DNA of 64,000 nucleotides from Rhizobium sp. RU20A (GCF_900155885.1 NZ_FTMB01000013.1:23568-87567); one strand, 5' to 3'; counted from the stretch's first letter, positions 42,601 to 50,768 are shown. The notes: generated by a model not told the origin, from the letters alone. Made by a program: numbers and translations.

Positions 42601-44789
42601 AGAATACCGGCGGAGTTGGCGGAATGGGTCGTCACCGCTGCGTCGTTCGTGGCCGTGATGGCCCCGCCCGAGCCTCCCTGCCCGCCCCTGCCGCCGATGG
42701 CGACGCCGAGCGACAGGCTGCCGACCGGATTGCCGGAGAAAGTCTGCGTGACGGCGGTGCCGCCCTGCCCGCCACCGCCGCCGATGGACTGCACGAGCAG
42801 GCCGGGCGAATTGCTTCCCTGCTGGGCGGCGATGGCTGCGGCGGTTGTTGCGTCTGTTTGCGCAGGGCTTTCCGCCGGCTTCGTGCCCTCAGCCGCATGG
42901 GCCGCTTCGTTGCCGGTGACGATCGATGTTCCCGTATCGAGGTTGACGGTCACCTGTCCGCCATTGCCGCCGCCGCCGCCGGCGCCGCCGATCGCGATGG
43001 TGGAACTGACGCCGGGGCTGATGGCCGATGCCTTGGCCTGACCGCCGACCCCGCCGCCGCCGCCGATCGTGTGGACGAGCACGCCGGCCGCGTGCATGCC
43101 CGTCGCCTTGATGGACGCACGCCCCTTGAGCGCGACGTCCACATCTCCGCCATTGCCGCCCTGGCCGCCGCTGCCGCCCACGGCGACTGCGGAAAACACC
43201 GACCGCGCGGAGGCGCTGCCGCCAAGACCCCCGCCGCCGCCGATGCTTTCGATCAGCACGGCATGGGAGAGGTCGCCTTTCGTTTCGATCGCTGCGCGGT
43301 CGCTGAGGGTGATCGCCATCCGCCCGCCATTGCCGCCATTGCCGCCATTGCCGCCGATGGCGAGCGAGGTGAACAGGCCGCTGGCGCTGGCATCGCCGCC
43401 GCGCCCGCCATCCCCGCCGACCGAGAGGAGATGCGCCCCGACAGAGAGATCGCCGTTCGTCGAGATGCGGCCATCGCCCGATTGGCTGAGCGCGACACTG
43501 CCGCCCCGCCCGCCATTGCCCCCATTGCCGCCGACCGCGTGACGGCCGCTGTCATTGCCGCCCGCCTCGCCGTTTCCGGCGATCGATGCGGCATAGACGC
43601 CGCCGGCAAAGTTGCCCTGCGTGACGATTGAGCCCGAATTGGTGGTAATGATCTGGCCGGCACTTCCCCCGCCAACGCCCTGGCCGCCGTCATCACCGCC
43701 GCTGCCACCATTGCCTGCCCGCGATTCCACCGCGACGCCATCGGCGGAGGCCCCCGCGGTGGACATCGTCCCGCTGTTCTCGATCGAGATATCGCCGGTG
43801 ACGCCCGGATTGCCGCCATTGCCGGAGCGATGCTGGACATTCGTGCCGTGGCCGGCGATGGCATCGATCCGCAGCGCATCCTGCCCCGTGCCATAGGTCT
43901 CGACCGTGCCGGAATTGGTGAAGGAGATGGGACGGGTATCGCCGGCGACATTGGAATAGCCCGCCTTGACGTTGCCGGCGCTGCCGGCCACGACGTCGAT
44001 GCGGATGCCGTAGGATTCGACGATGTCATTGCGCAAGCGGGCGATGATCCGGCCGGTGTTTTCCACCGTGACATGTCCGGTAAATCCGCCATGACCGGCC
44101 TTTCCGATTGCATTGTCCTCCGGCGTATAATCGCCGCCATCACCCCCGCGTACCCTCACGCCGATGGCGGTGCCGGCAGTCTCCAGCAGGCCCTGGTTCG
44201 TGACATGGACATCGCCGGTATCGCCGCCGGATCCGCCCTGGCCGCCGCTGGCAGTCGTCGCGCCGCCGGGACCGCCTTCGCTTGTGACCAGAATGCCGCT
44301 GGAGGAGAGGGTGGCGGCGGAGAAATTGGTGATCGAGACCGCACCGCCGCTATTGCCGAAGCCGCCATTGCGGTCGTCTCCGCCGCCGGTGGACACGCCG
44401 CCGGCGCCGCCTCTCGCCGTGACGGCAAAGAGATGATCCGCCGAGACGGTGCCATGGGCTTCCAGCGTCACGTTTCCGGCAGCGCCGCCGTCGCCCGGAG
44501 CAGGGGCGGAGGCACCGGCACCCCCGCTGACCCAGACATTGACGGGGCGCGAGAGATCACGCGTCGCGCAGGCCACGTCGCTGCCGCGGCTGCCGCTGGT
44601 GCCTCTGTCATCATCCAGCTTCCGGCCGGGCTGACCGCTCGTGCCGAGAAAGACGGTTCCCGTCCCGTTGACCGCGCAGGCGCCGAGGACGCCGTCGGCC
44701 AGCGCCGTGGTGCTCATCAGGCTGGCAGCAAAGGAAAGGGAGAGGCGCGAAGCGAGGCCAAGCATGCCGGAAGGTCTGCACCGCGCCAT
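36693..44789 (-). CDS. Giant Gly-rich autotransporter adhesin-like protein
   Basis: 2698 residues. An N-terminal signal peptide (hydrophobic core about 9-28, cleavage after ALA near residue 31) is followed by a passenger dominated by about 23 repeats of a 65-80 residue unit. The core of the unit is AQSIGGGGGNGG preceded by a beta-strand-rich GxI.T.GD.. segment; it becomes more divergent towards the C-terminus. The last 270 or so residues form an autotransporter beta-barrel ending in GSIKIGMKF with a terminal Phe. Type V secretion to the outer surface is expected; the repeats suggest a long beta-helix stalk. Function (adhesion, aggregation) is inferred. The nucleotide repeats are rich in CCGCCGCC runs and could recombine. 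A GGDEF-EAL gene lies downstream and a TetR gene upstream. Confidence 0.9.
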   Translation of the reverse strand: MARCRPSGMLGLASRLSLSFAASLMSTTALADGVLGACAVNGTGTVFLGTSGQPGRKLDDDRGTSGSRGSDVACATRDLSRPVNVWVSGGAGASAPAPGDGGAAGNVTLEAHGTVSADHLFAVTARGGAGGVSTGGGDDRNGGFGNSGGAVSITNFSAATLSSSGILVTSEGGPGGATTASGGQGGSGGDTGDVHVTNQGLLETAGTAIGVRVRGGDGGDYTPEDNAIGKAGHGGFTGHVTVENTGRIIARLRNDIVESYGIRIDVVAGSAGNVKAGYSNVAGDTRPISFTNSGTVETYGTGQDALRIDAIAGHGTNVQHRSGNGGNPGVTGDISIENSGTMSTAGASADGVAVESRAGNGGSGGDDGGQGVGGGSAGQIITTNSGSIVTQGNFAGGVYAASIAGNGEAGGNDSGRHAVGGNGGNGGRGGSVALSQSGDGRISTNGDLSVGAHLLSVGGDGGRGGDASASGLFTSLAIGGNGGNGGNGGRMAITLSDRAAIETKGDLSHAVLIESIGGGGGLGGSASARSVFSAVAVGGSGGQGGNGGDVDVALKGRASIKATGMHAAGVLVHTIGGGGGVGGQAKASAISPGVSSTIAIGGAGGGGGNGGQVTVNLDTGTSIVTGNEAAHAAEGTKPAESPAQTDATTAAAIAAQQGSNSPGLLVQSIGGGGGQGGTAVTQTFSGNPVGSLSLGVAIGGRGGQGGSGGAITATNDAAVTTHSANSAGILLQSVGGGGGSGGAATSLSGSVGGEFSADLGLVMGGSGGDGGAAGAVSLAGSGSILTEGDNSNAVILQSIAGGGGDGGRSTHIGVSASGAVSANASAAIGGSGGVGGQAGTLTTTFSGDVETRGANATGLLLQSIGGGGGNGGSAINVTASLGGETTLAASAAIGGGAGAGGSGGTIHVHEVGGAFGRIVTAGDNSSGLVAQSIGGGGGNGGTAIDVGMSATGGSAFNANVAIGGGGGAGGAGQAVTIKPGAGSITTTGNLSTGIIAQSIGGGGGNGGAAVTVTADLTKAAPKPGSTSNISLGGGIAFGGGGLAGGTGGTVTIDSGASIITTGSGSLGILAQSIGGGGGNGGAAIAASAMVTQNAQKTYSANVALGGEGGAGATGGTVSVTSRADILTRGDHAIGILAQSIGGGGGNGGSSTIAALSLSRDMLSKGQSSQTVSGNVALGGHGSVGGAGGTVTVTNTRQITTLGDHAAAIVAQSVGGGGGNGGASRVISITSSTAASNGVKETSAFTSSADVSLGGSGGSGGTGGTVTLDNTGLITTFGHQSAGMLAQSIGGGGGNGGTSLLLSYTKGSKPKIGDGPAVTIKSTELAVGGTGGTGMHGGTVTATNAGSILTEGAVSAGVLLQSIGGGGGNGGTVFEYDRVSKDDSEDRKAVMGGSGAAAGDGGAVTFTDVKDMKTVILTKGPRSTGILAQSVGGGGGNSGVVQVVQLIDKKDPDNAPSEADVEAEAVTRLLGATGAGTGGTGGTVTVTEYGTVETRGENAHAILAQSIGGGGGTFSDVKTYGAQTAVDAARDALPAGPGQSGLQASGTYQLGSLDGAAGGARDVAVSLRDAARIATVGALSSGIVAQAISHGGGDVAAVSADDLSSTVPGLPTAHGTTTHTLSAILGSRAVSSLLGTGIVKVELADTVGITTRGDGARGIVAQSIGGGGGLLSANHASAAMASSIPSASTTLTLAGFTNAGMRADGGQVDGRMTGAGSRIQTSGDFAHGMVGQSIGSGGGIAGVVHDDGITIGRQTLDILLGSENGYRDRFAQYGWGNSVTMVNTGQITTAGDQAIGMMAQTIGGGGGEVFYDVARGQAIQLNLGLGLGHAIDVRAGDASVTHTGLVATSGDLSHGILAQSVAAGGGLMSIGDLDRVAGGQISASFGKTDFPYGDGYGSANVTLSGGAIRTTGDLAFGVLAQSVGSGGGILSVNGGKTLTPQISLNRGTSGYGSGPVAVSMDAESLISTSGIGAHGIFAQSTTGGGLALLNGTNGFTTNAYDPSQHAIAGRVTVEADGTIETSGAGAHGIFATSSLGPSVIVQANEKLSILGHLRDGHANYVGAGQASTGNISVSGADASGIYLVSKWRDDVAVDVSIAGTVQASGENGAGIRTQNTNAMEETGLTDLSDSSTTVTNRIVVRETGRVLARDPATATDAIHIVNGLGSYQLFIFGRVAAVGANGEKVQTFNSRDNAVWAAGRGNVNIAAGGGVEGSLRFTGATTVTNAGVIDGSVEGAAAYTLLGSVAASHYLEVRPQQGAAAAIRAGEITLRQGSQIRPYLGEFGTLARPVELLSASRALNDEGAVIDDAPVLDFTLRRAGNQMMLDRVSADFAGVRDLSANARTFATLADPLVDRWMANEAVSADDKALHDLLLTAANQTTTAGLEKVISDNTDASGHFNASTGHHAASISHIGNIHSCGTEYGLYAAISESECTWLKGTQSYSEDLASGTVTRTRGVSLGRQIALSDDWRFGLGFGYDVTSLSGETLSADREGIHAGAVLKYSSDGWLASAALSGSYTWGDGERRIPFGGLTARSEQETLGLSARLRLARQFDFGSVFAIPTMDLDMSMIHDFGYRETGAGSLDLAVDANTAFLADLHPQIQFGTEVALDGGWLLRPHVETGTLFALTDQTMTQSFASGSLAGLKHSVTSEREDVKATLAAGLTVFQDEGLEVKLRYEGTFGEDTRSHAGSIKIGMKF

Positions 44790-44831
44790 CTTCGCCCCGA
44801 ATCAGCATCATGTGGCGCTCAGCATTCGGAC

Positions 44832-44848
44832 TGACGGTGCAGCCGTCA
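44832..44848. promoter_or_regulatory. Dyad in the autotransporter promoter region
   Basis: TGACGG, five bases, CCGTCA. Read on the minus strand it begins within a TTGACG that could act as a -35, with AATGCT 17 bases on. It lies 43 bases before the autotransporter start. The 171-base gap holds nothing else clear. Confidence 0.4.
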
Positions 44849-44960
44849 ATTATTTAATTCATTTTTCTAAAGAAGACCTCGAATCCATCAAAACGAACCG
44901 GCCGTCATCCGCGGCAGCGTCGCTTGCATCCGCAATGACCTTCGCTTTTGTCGCAGCAGA

Positions 44961-45494
44961 TCACAGGACGCGCTCGAAGACGCTCTCCACATCATCCAGA
45001 AATGCGCTCCATTCGCCACCTTCGTCGATGCCGGCGATGCGCAGGAGGAAAAGGCCCTCGGCGGCAAGGAGGGCGACACGCGCGGCCTGTGCTTCGTGGG
45101 AGCCACCGCCCAGGCGCTCGAACATGGACCTATACCACTGCCGGGTTTCGGTGATGTTCTGCGGATTCTGGATATAGGCGATCATCAGGCCAGCCATCTT
45201 GGCGTTCATGGTCGCCTGCGAACTGCGCATGACCTTGAGGTAATGGCGCACCAGATCCGCGGGGGACACGCCGTCCATGTCACCCAGCAGCTCATCGAAC
45301 TGCGACGTCCATCGCTCGATCAGCGCACGCACCAACTCGTCCTTCGATGCGAAGGAATATTGCACGCCGCCTTTCGAAATGCCCGCAAGCTTTGCGAGGG
45401 CGTCGATCGTCAGGCCGGCCGCCCCTTCTTTGCGCACGATCCCTTCCGCGATTTCGAGCAGGCTTTCGCGGCTGATTGTCGGTCTTCTTCCCAA
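44961..45494 (-). CDS. TetR-family transcriptional regulator
   Basis: 177 residues. N-terminal TetR HTH (about 8-52, with EGAAGLTIDALAKLAGISKG and VQYSFASKDELV), then an all-helical ligand domain. Divergent from the MFS efflux gene with 80 bases between, the classic arrangement for a drug-sensing repressor of its neighbouring pump. The family tryptophan/phenylalanine at the end of the HTH is replaced, as it reads VQYSFASKDEL. Confidence 0.92.
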   Translation of the reverse strand: MGRRPTISRESLLEIAEGIVRKEGAAGLTIDALAKLAGISKGGVQYSFASKDELVRALIERWTSQFDELLGDMDGVSPADLVRHYLKVMRSSQATMNAKMAGLMIAYIQNPQNITETRQWYRSMFERLGGGSHEAQAARVALLAAEGLFLLRIAGIDEGGEWSAFLDDVESVFERVL

Positions 45495-45528
45495 GGCACC
45501 CTTCCCACCAGCAAATTCTATTGAAATC

Positions 45529-45538
45529 CATACGTATG
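45529..45538. promoter_or_regulatory. Palindromic operator between tetR-type and MFS genes
   Basis: CATACGTATG, perfect palindrome followed by TATTTATAT, in the middle of the 80-base divergent intergenic region. Likely TetR-type operator controlling both genes. Confidence 0.6.
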
Positions 45539-45574
45539 TATTTATATCGATGGAGGCAACCCGTGCTCAGGTGA

Positions 45575-47098
45575 ATGATGTCCTCCAAGTCGCTCCCCGC
45601 CAATCGATGGCTCGTGCTCATCGCCGTCATGTTGGCCTTCCTGCCTGTCGTCCTCGACATGACGATCCTGCATGTCGCCATCCCGACACTGACGCAAGCG
45701 CTGAATGCCTCGGGCACCGACGTGCTCTGGATCATCGACATCTATCCCCTGCTGATGGCGGGGCTTCTGGTTCCGATGGGAACCCTCGCGGACCGGGTCG
45801 GCAACCGAAAAATCCTGCTGATCGGCCTTTTCATTTTCGCATTGGCCTCGACGCTTGCGGGCTTGGCGCAAAGCCCTGCCATGCTGATTGCCGCCCGTGC
45901 GTTTCTGGCTCTCGGCGGCGCGATGATCATGCCATGTGTGCTCGGCCTGATCCGCAAGACGTTCGAGAACGAGGATGAGCGTGCCATGGCGCTCGGTCTT
46001 TGGGGAACGGTCGGCGCGGCCGGCGCCGCGGTCGGGCCGCTCGTCGGCGGGCTTCTCCTGGAGCACTTCTGGTGGGGCTCCGTGTTCCTGATCAACGTGC
46101 CGGTCATGCTGGTGGTCGCGCCGGCCTGTTATGTCCTTCTGCCGCGCGTCGAACAGACGACCCCGGGAAAATGGCCGATCGGCCAGGCGCTTCTGTTGAT
46201 CGCCGGCATGATATCGCTGGTCTACGGCATCAAGGCGGGCTTCGGGGGCAAACAGTCCCTGCCGGTCATCATCCTCGTCGTCGTCCTTGGCTGTGCGGCG
46301 CTGACGCTCTTTGCCCGCATGCAGCTCAGCGCTTCAAAGCCGATGCTGGACCTGACGCTGCTGTCGCATCCCGCCGTGGTTGCCGGACTGCTGATGGCGC
46401 TCGTCGCCTCCGGCGCGCTGGCGGGCGTCGAGCTGACGTTGGCGCAGGAGTTGCAATATGTCCTCGGCAAGTCGCCCCTTGAGGCCGGCATCTTCATGAT
46501 CCCGATCATGGCGGCCGCCGCCGTGGGCGGCCCGGTCGCCGGGTACCTTTCCAGCCGGTTCGGCCTGCGGCTGGTCGCCTCCCTGTCGCTTCTGATCGCG
46601 GCGGGCATCCTGATGCTGCTGGCGGAAAGCGATTTCCACGATCCGGGCGTGCTCGTTCCCACCGCCCTTGCCCTGCTCGGGCTCACCCTCAGCATCGGCC
46701 TGACGGCCTCGTCGATCGCCATCATGGGCTCCGCCGATGCCAGCAAGGGCGGCGCGGCAGGCGCACTCGAAGCGACGGGCTATGAGCTGGGCACCGGTCT
46801 CGGCATCACCTTCTTCGGCGTCTTCCTGTCGAGCGCGTTCCGTCACGCGATCGACCTGCCGCACGGCCTCTCCCCGGTTCTGGCCGAACAGGCCTCGCGC
46901 ACGATCGGCGATACCTATATCGTCGCCGCCACGCTTCCGGCCAGCGAGGGCGCGGCGCTGATCGAGGCGGGCAAGGCCGCTTTCAGCCAGACCCACACGC
47001 TGCTCCTCATGACAGCTGCCCTCGTCATCGCGGCACTCGCCGTCGTCGTGTTCGTGACGCTGGCCGGGCACCGCAATCCGTCCCGGCCCCATCACTGA
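45575..47098 (+). CDS. MFS efflux transporter, DHA2 family (SmvA/QacA-like)
   Basis: 507 residues with about 14 transmembrane segments. The first helix carries the DHA2 motif LDMTILHVAIPTL, and the loop after helix 2 carries PMGTLADRVGNRKILLIG. The WWGSVFLINVPV motif is typical of SmvA/QacA-like multidrug exporters for cationic compounds. Regulated presumably by the divergent TetR protein. Substrate unknown. Confidence 0.92.
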   Translation: MMSSKSLPANRWLVLIAVMLAFLPVVLDMTILHVAIPTLTQALNASGTDVLWIIDIYPLLMAGLLVPMGTLADRVGNRKILLIGLFIFALASTLAGLAQSPAMLIAARAFLALGGAMIMPCVLGLIRKTFENEDERAMALGLWGTVGAAGAAVGPLVGGLLLEHFWWGSVFLINVPVMLVVAPACYVLLPRVEQTTPGKWPIGQALLLIAGMISLVYGIKAGFGGKQSLPVIILVVVLGCAALTLFARMQLSASKPMLDLTLLSHPAVVAGLLMALVASGALAGVELTLAQELQYVLGKSPLEAGIFMIPIMAAAAVGGPVAGYLSSRFGLRLVASLSLLIAAGILMLLAESDFHDPGVLVPTALALLGLTLSIGLTASSIAIMGSADASKGGAAGALEATGYELGTGLGITFFGVFLSSAFRHAIDLPHGLSPVLAEQASRTIGDTYIVAATLPASEGAALIEAGKAAFSQTHTLLLMTAALVIAALAVVVFVTLAGHRNPSRPHH

Positions 47099-47143
47099 CC
47101 ACTTTGGCAGCCGGTCAGCGAAAGGAGACGCCGCAGCCGACCC

Positions 47144-48061
47144 TCAGGCGGAACTCGCCATCTGCACGACCTCGAGGGCGGAGCGGGTGACGAAGTCGGC
47201 GCCGATGCCCTGGAAGGCGCGGGGCTTGGCGATGACGGCCGGGCCGCCGACGGCGATGCGCATGGTGCGGGTGGCCGGGGTGGTCTGGACGCGGCGGATG
47301 ACGTCCGTACAGGCAGGCACCTCGTCGACCCGGCCGACGGAAATGCCAAGCACCGTGTAGGGCTTGCGCGACAGGCGCGTATAGAGGCTGTCGTCGATTT
47401 CGAGATCGCCGCCGCCTTCCACGCCCCAGCCCATGTCGCGGAAACAGGAGGCGACGATCGACAGGCCGATCGTGTGCAGGCCGCCCGGCGTACGGGCGAG
47501 CAGAATGCTCTTGCGTCGGGCACCCTCCACCTGCGGCGCGATGCTGGCATGGGAGATGTGATTGACGATCATGCTCAGCCGCGTCGAGGCGACCGCGACC
47601 TGCATGAGATCAGCCTCGTCCGTGCACCAGAGATCGCCAAGACTGGCCGCGACGGGCGCGAAAAGGTGGACCGCAAGCGTGCGGACCGGAACGCCGGAGC
47701 GCTGCAATTCCTCGAGGAAGCCGCGATGGTGGCGCGGATCGGCATCGATCAGACAGGCGAGCAGCCTTGGGCGGAAGGCAACGGCCTGATCCGTGCCGGG
47801 CATCTGCCGGGCGAGCGGATGGAGCTCCGGATGCTGCATGCTGTGCTCGCCGGCCATCGCATCGCCGGCGTGGCCGTGGATGAGCTCGGGATGGCCCGCG
47901 CCCACGATGCCGGGCACGGAGCCGCGGATGGTCCGTTCCAGCAGGCGGTGGTCGCTGGCGCTCAGGTGCACTTCGCCGTCCGCGCCTTCAGGCGTCTTGG
48001 CGGCATCGCTGCGTCCGCGAGGCTTTGGCGGCCCTGCATCGTCTGACATCTTCCCGGCCAT
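47144..48061 (-). CDS. Cobalamin-binding regulator of the PpaA/AerR type, second copy
   Basis: 305 residues. The central helical cap domain has LGDLWCTDEADLMQVAVASTRL and the C-terminal B12-binding Rossmann domain has TPGGLHTIGLSIVASCFRDMGW. Both match the layout of PpaA/AerR, including the His in the GxxHT segment. The N-terminal 90 residues are unrelated to the ppaA-linked copy at 56816-57823. It neighbours dxs and the cytochrome c2 gene rather than ppsR. Likely a light- or redox-responsive regulator using adenosyl- or hydroxocobalamin. Whether it acts with PpsR or another repressor is unknown. The 122 bases between it and dxs hold nothing clear. Confidence 0.8.
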   Translation of the reverse strand: MAGKMSDDAGPPKPRGRSDAAKTPEGADGEVHLSASDHRLLERTIRGSVPGIVGAGHPELIHGHAGDAMAGEHSMQHPELHPLARQMPGTDQAVAFRPRLLACLIDADPRHHRGFLEELQRSGVPVRTLAVHLFAPVAASLGDLWCTDEADLMQVAVASTRLSMIVNHISHASIAPQVEGARRKSILLARTPGGLHTIGLSIVASCFRDMGWGVEGGGDLEIDDSLYTRLSRKPYTVLGISVGRVDEVPACTDVIRRVQTTPATRTMRIAVGGPAVIAKPRAFQGIGADFVTRSALEVVQMASSA

Positions 48062-48183
48062 CTCCCCCTCCCGGTCCTTGGCCTTTGCAATCCGTTTCCG
48101 TCCTGCCGGGGCAGCTTAGCGTATTGCCGGGTCGGCATCCACACGCATTTCATGGGCCCCTGCGATCAGAAAGTGTTTTCTCC

Positions 48184-50103
48184 CTACCGAACCTCCGGGT
48201 GCAGAACCGGGGCCGGGATTTTCTGCCGCGCCTGTACGCGCAGCGGCGCCTCACGGACCACAGGAAGCGCCGGGCCGAGGGCCTGAAGCACGAGCGTTTC
48301 GATATCGCCGGCGGTCAGGCGCGCCGCGGCATACATTTCGTCCGGTGATCCCTGCGCAATGAAAAGGTCGGGGAGGGTCATGGTGCGGATCGCACCGCGC
48401 CCGTCGAGCAGGCCGCGGCCTGCCAGATGGTGCAGCACGAGCGCGCCGAAACCGCCCGTGGCCCCCTCCTCGATGGTGACGAGCAGTTTGTGGTCGCCGA
48501 AGAGGTCTTCGATGAGCTCAGTATCGAGGGGCTTGGCAAAGCGGGCGTCCGCGACGGTGACGGACATGCCACGCCGCCGCAGCGCGGCGGCGGCCGTCAG
48601 GCAGGGCGCAAGCCGGGTTCCGAAGGAGAGCAGCGCCACCGTGCTGCCACTCTCGATGATCCGGCCGCGCCCGATGGGCAGGGGCGTGCCGGTGGCGGGT
48701 AGCGGCTTGCCGCTTCCCTCGCCGCGCGGATAGCGAAAAGCGATCGGCCCGCTGTCATGGGCGGCGGCGGTTGCGACCATATGCACGAGTTCCACCTCGT
48801 CGCTTGCCGCCATGACGGTAAAGCCCGGCAGGTTGGCGAGCGCGCCGATGTCGAAGGCGCCGGCATGGGTCGGCCCATCCGCGCCCACGAGACCGGCCCG
48901 GTCGATCGCAAAGCGCACCGGCAGGCCCTGCAGCGCCACATCATGCACCACTTGGTCATAGGCCCGTTGCAGGAAGGTCGAATAGATCGCGCAGAAGGGC
49001 TTCATGCCCGCAGCGGCAAGCCCCGCGGCGAAGGTTACGGCATGCTGCTCGGCAATGCCGACATCGAAGGCGCGGTCCGGAAAGGTCCGCTGGAAGAGAT
49101 CGACGCCCGTGCCCGCCGGCATGGCGGCGGTGATGGCGACGATGCGCGGGTCGCGCTCAGCCTCGCTGACGAGCGCCGTGGCGAAGACCTTGGTGAAGGA
49201 CGGGCCGGTCGCGGGCGTCGCCGCCTGCTGACCGGTTTCGATGTCGAAGCGATTGACGCCGTGGTAGCGGTCGGCGGCGCGTTCCGCGGGGCCATAGCCG
49301 GCGCCCTTGCGGGTGACGACATGCAGCAGCACCGGACCCTCCGCCGTCGCCTTCAGCCGCCTGAGGTGCGCGAGCAGCGCCGGCAGGTCGTGCCCGTCGA
49401 CGGGCCCTTCATAGGCCATGCCGAGCGCGGCAAAGAGCGAGGCGGGCGGGGGCGCATCCGATGGCTCGCCCACGGCCATGTCGCCGCGACAGTCGGCCGT
49501 CAGCGCATTCAGATGCGCCGATAGCGCGCCGACCGGCGGGGCGATGGACATCTGGTTGTCGTTGAGGATGACGAAGAGCCGGCGCTGCGTGCCGCCGAGA
49601 TTGTTGAGCGCCTCGAAGGCCATGCCGGCCGACAGCGCCCCGTCGCCGATGACGGCGATCACGTCGCCGCAGGCGGCCCCGAGGTCGCGCGCCACGGCAA
49701 AGCCGAGACCGGCGGAGATGGAGGTGGAGGAATGGGCCGCGCCGAAGGGATCAAACGCGCTTTCGCTGCGCCGCGTAAAGCCGGAAGGCCCGTCCTTGCG
49801 CCTGAGCTGCCGCATGGCTGCGCGCCGCCCGGTGAGGATCTTGTGGGGATAGCACTGGTGGCTGACATCCCAGATCAGCCGGTCATGCGGGGTCTCGAAA
49901 ACGGCGTGCAGAGCGACCGTCAGTTCGATCACGCCGAGGCTGGAGCCGAGATGGCCGCCGGTGCCCGAGACGATCTCCAGCGTCTCGCGGCGCATCTCGT
50001 CGGCAAGCGCCACCAGCGACACATCCGACAGGCCCTTCAGATCCGCAGGGCCGATGATGGCATCGAGAAGCGGGGACGCCGATGACGTCGGTCTGTGGCC
50101 CAT
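48184..50103 (-). CDS. dxs: 1-deoxy-D-xylulose-5-phosphate synthase
   Basis: Thiamine-diphosphate enzyme that condenses pyruvate and glyceraldehyde 3-phosphate, the first step of the MEP isoprenoid pathway feeding carotenoids and the bacteriochlorophyll tail. Visible motifs are [17 protein letters not shown], the ThDP/Mg site [16 protein letters not shown], the transketolase central domain [13 protein letters not shown] and [18 protein letters not shown]. The family-typical protein starts with [14 protein letters not shown] at 50103, 639 residues; an upstream in-frame start would add an Arg-rich leader. A second, housekeeping dxs elsewhere is likely. A PpsR-like box precedes it. Confidence 0.94.
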   Translation of the reverse strand: MGHRPTSSASPLLDAIIGPADLKGLSDVSLVALADEMRRETLEIVSGTGGHLGSSLGVIELTVALHAVFETPHDRLIWDVSHQCYPHKILTGRRAAMRQLRRKDGPSGFTRRSESAFDPFGAAHSSTSISAGLGFAVARDLGAACGDVIAVIGDGALSAGMAFEALNNLGGTQRRLFVILNDNQMSIAPPVGALSAHLNALTADCRGDMAVGEPSDAPPPASLFAALGMAYEGPVDGHDLPALLAHLRRLKATAEGPVLLHVVTRKGAGYGPAERAADRYHGVNRFDIETGQQAATPATGPSFTKVFATALVSEAERDPRIVAITAAMPAGTGVDLFQRTFPDRAFDVGIAEQHAVTFAAGLAAAGMKPFCAIYSTFLQRAYDQVVHDVALQGLPVRFAIDRAGLVGADGPTHAGAFDIGALANLPGFTVMAASDEVELVHMVATAAAHDSGPIAFRYPRGEGSGKPLPATGTPLPIGRGRIIESGSTVALLSFGTRLAPCLTAAAALRRRGMSVTVADARFAKPLDTELIEDLFGDHKLLVTIEEGATGGFGALVLHHLAGRGLLDGRGAIRTMTLPDLFIAQGSPDEMYAAARLTAGDIETLVLQALGPALPVVREAPLRVQARQKIPAPVLHPEVR

Positions 50104-50233
50104 TGCGTTTCCTCCCGCACGGCGCCCGCGTCGCCATCCCTTCTCAAACCTCGCCGCCACAGGGGCGGGGCGTTCAGGGGATGGTTCTCCCGTCGCGGCA
50201 CCATGGTCCCATCATCGGAGAAGAATTGGCATC

Positions 50234-50251
50234 TGTAAACTTTTTTTTACA
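50234..50251. promoter_or_regulatory. PpsR-like TGT-N12-ACA box upstream of dxs
   Basis: TGTAAACTTTTTTTTACA, symmetric ends TGTAAA and TTTACA, 131 bases before dxs. It matches TGT-N12-ACA but lacks the C and G next to the half-sites that the other boxes of this window carry. Confidence 0.5.
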
Positions 50252-50315
50252 CTGCTGACGGTTTTGTCTCGGAAGGGGGCTGCGGCATCGACGCGCCGGC
50301 GCCAGGACACAGCAT

Positions 50316-50347
50316 GGCCGGCACGGCGATTGGGCGCCGTGCCGGCC
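50316..50347 (-). terminator. Strong hairpin between the cytochrome c2 gene and dxs
   Basis: Perfect 13-base arms GGCCGGCACGGCG and CGCCGTGCCGGCC with a six-base loop. Outer GACAC/GTGTC bases can extend it. It starts 32 bases after the cytochrome stop. Very stable; no T-run, but it likely marks the end of that transcript and insulates dxs. Confidence 0.65.
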
Positions 50348-50378
50348 AGTGTCGATGTCGGGGAAGACCTTGCGCCCG

Positions 50379-50768
50379 TCAGTTGGCGGTGCTGAAGGTC
50401 TTGATATAGGCGATGACGTTGTCGACGTCCTTGGGATCCTTGAGGCCGGGGAAAGCCATCTTGGTACCCTTCACCATGCCCTTGGGATCGGGAAGGTAGG
50501 CCTTCAGCAGGGCTTCGTCCCACGTCTTGCCCTGGCCGAATTCCACCATGGCGGTGGAATACTTGTAGCCTTCGACGGTGCCAGGCTGGCGGCCGATCAG
50601 GCCTTTCAGCGACGGGCCGACCTTGGCCTTGTCGGTATCGACATTGTGGCAGGCCATGCACTTGTTGAACACTTTCTTGCCGGCATCGGCATCGCCTGCC
50701 TGGGCGAGGGCGAGCGTGGGAGCGGTGAGACAGGCGATGCTGATGGTGAATGCGATGAGCTTGGACAT
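50379..50768 (-). CDS. cycA: Cytochrome c2-type class I c-type cytochrome
   Basis: 129 residues with a Sec signal peptide (cleavage probably after ALA near residue 22), a haem-binding CMACH motif near residue 38 and the axial methionine in KGTKMAFPGLKDPKDVDNVIAYIKTF. This is a soluble periplasmic electron carrier of the c2/c550 size. In a photosynthesis cluster it would re-reduce the photo-oxidised reaction centre from the cytochrome bc1 complex. The symbol is given by context; other class I cytochromes are possible. The 264 bases between it and tspO hold the divergent promoters but no box I can identify. Confidence 0.88.
   Translation of the reverse strand: MSKLIAFTISIACLTAPTLALAQAGDADAGKKVFNKCMACHNVDTDKAKVGPSLKGLIGRQPGTVEGYKYSTAMVEFGQGKTWDEALLKAYLPDPKGMVKGTKMAFPGLKDPKDVDNVIAYIKTFSTAN

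Noticed and set aside
39936..43631. Long plus-strand frames (469 and 744 codons, Ala/Asp and Pro-rich) opposite the autotransporter
   Set aside because: They arise from the complement of GGC/GGT-rich repeats in the adhesin gene.
36693..44789. CRISPR-like array from the regularly spaced CCGCCGCCGCC repeats
   Set aside because: The repeats are in frame, encode the Gly-rich adhesin unit, vary in length and have coding sequence between them.
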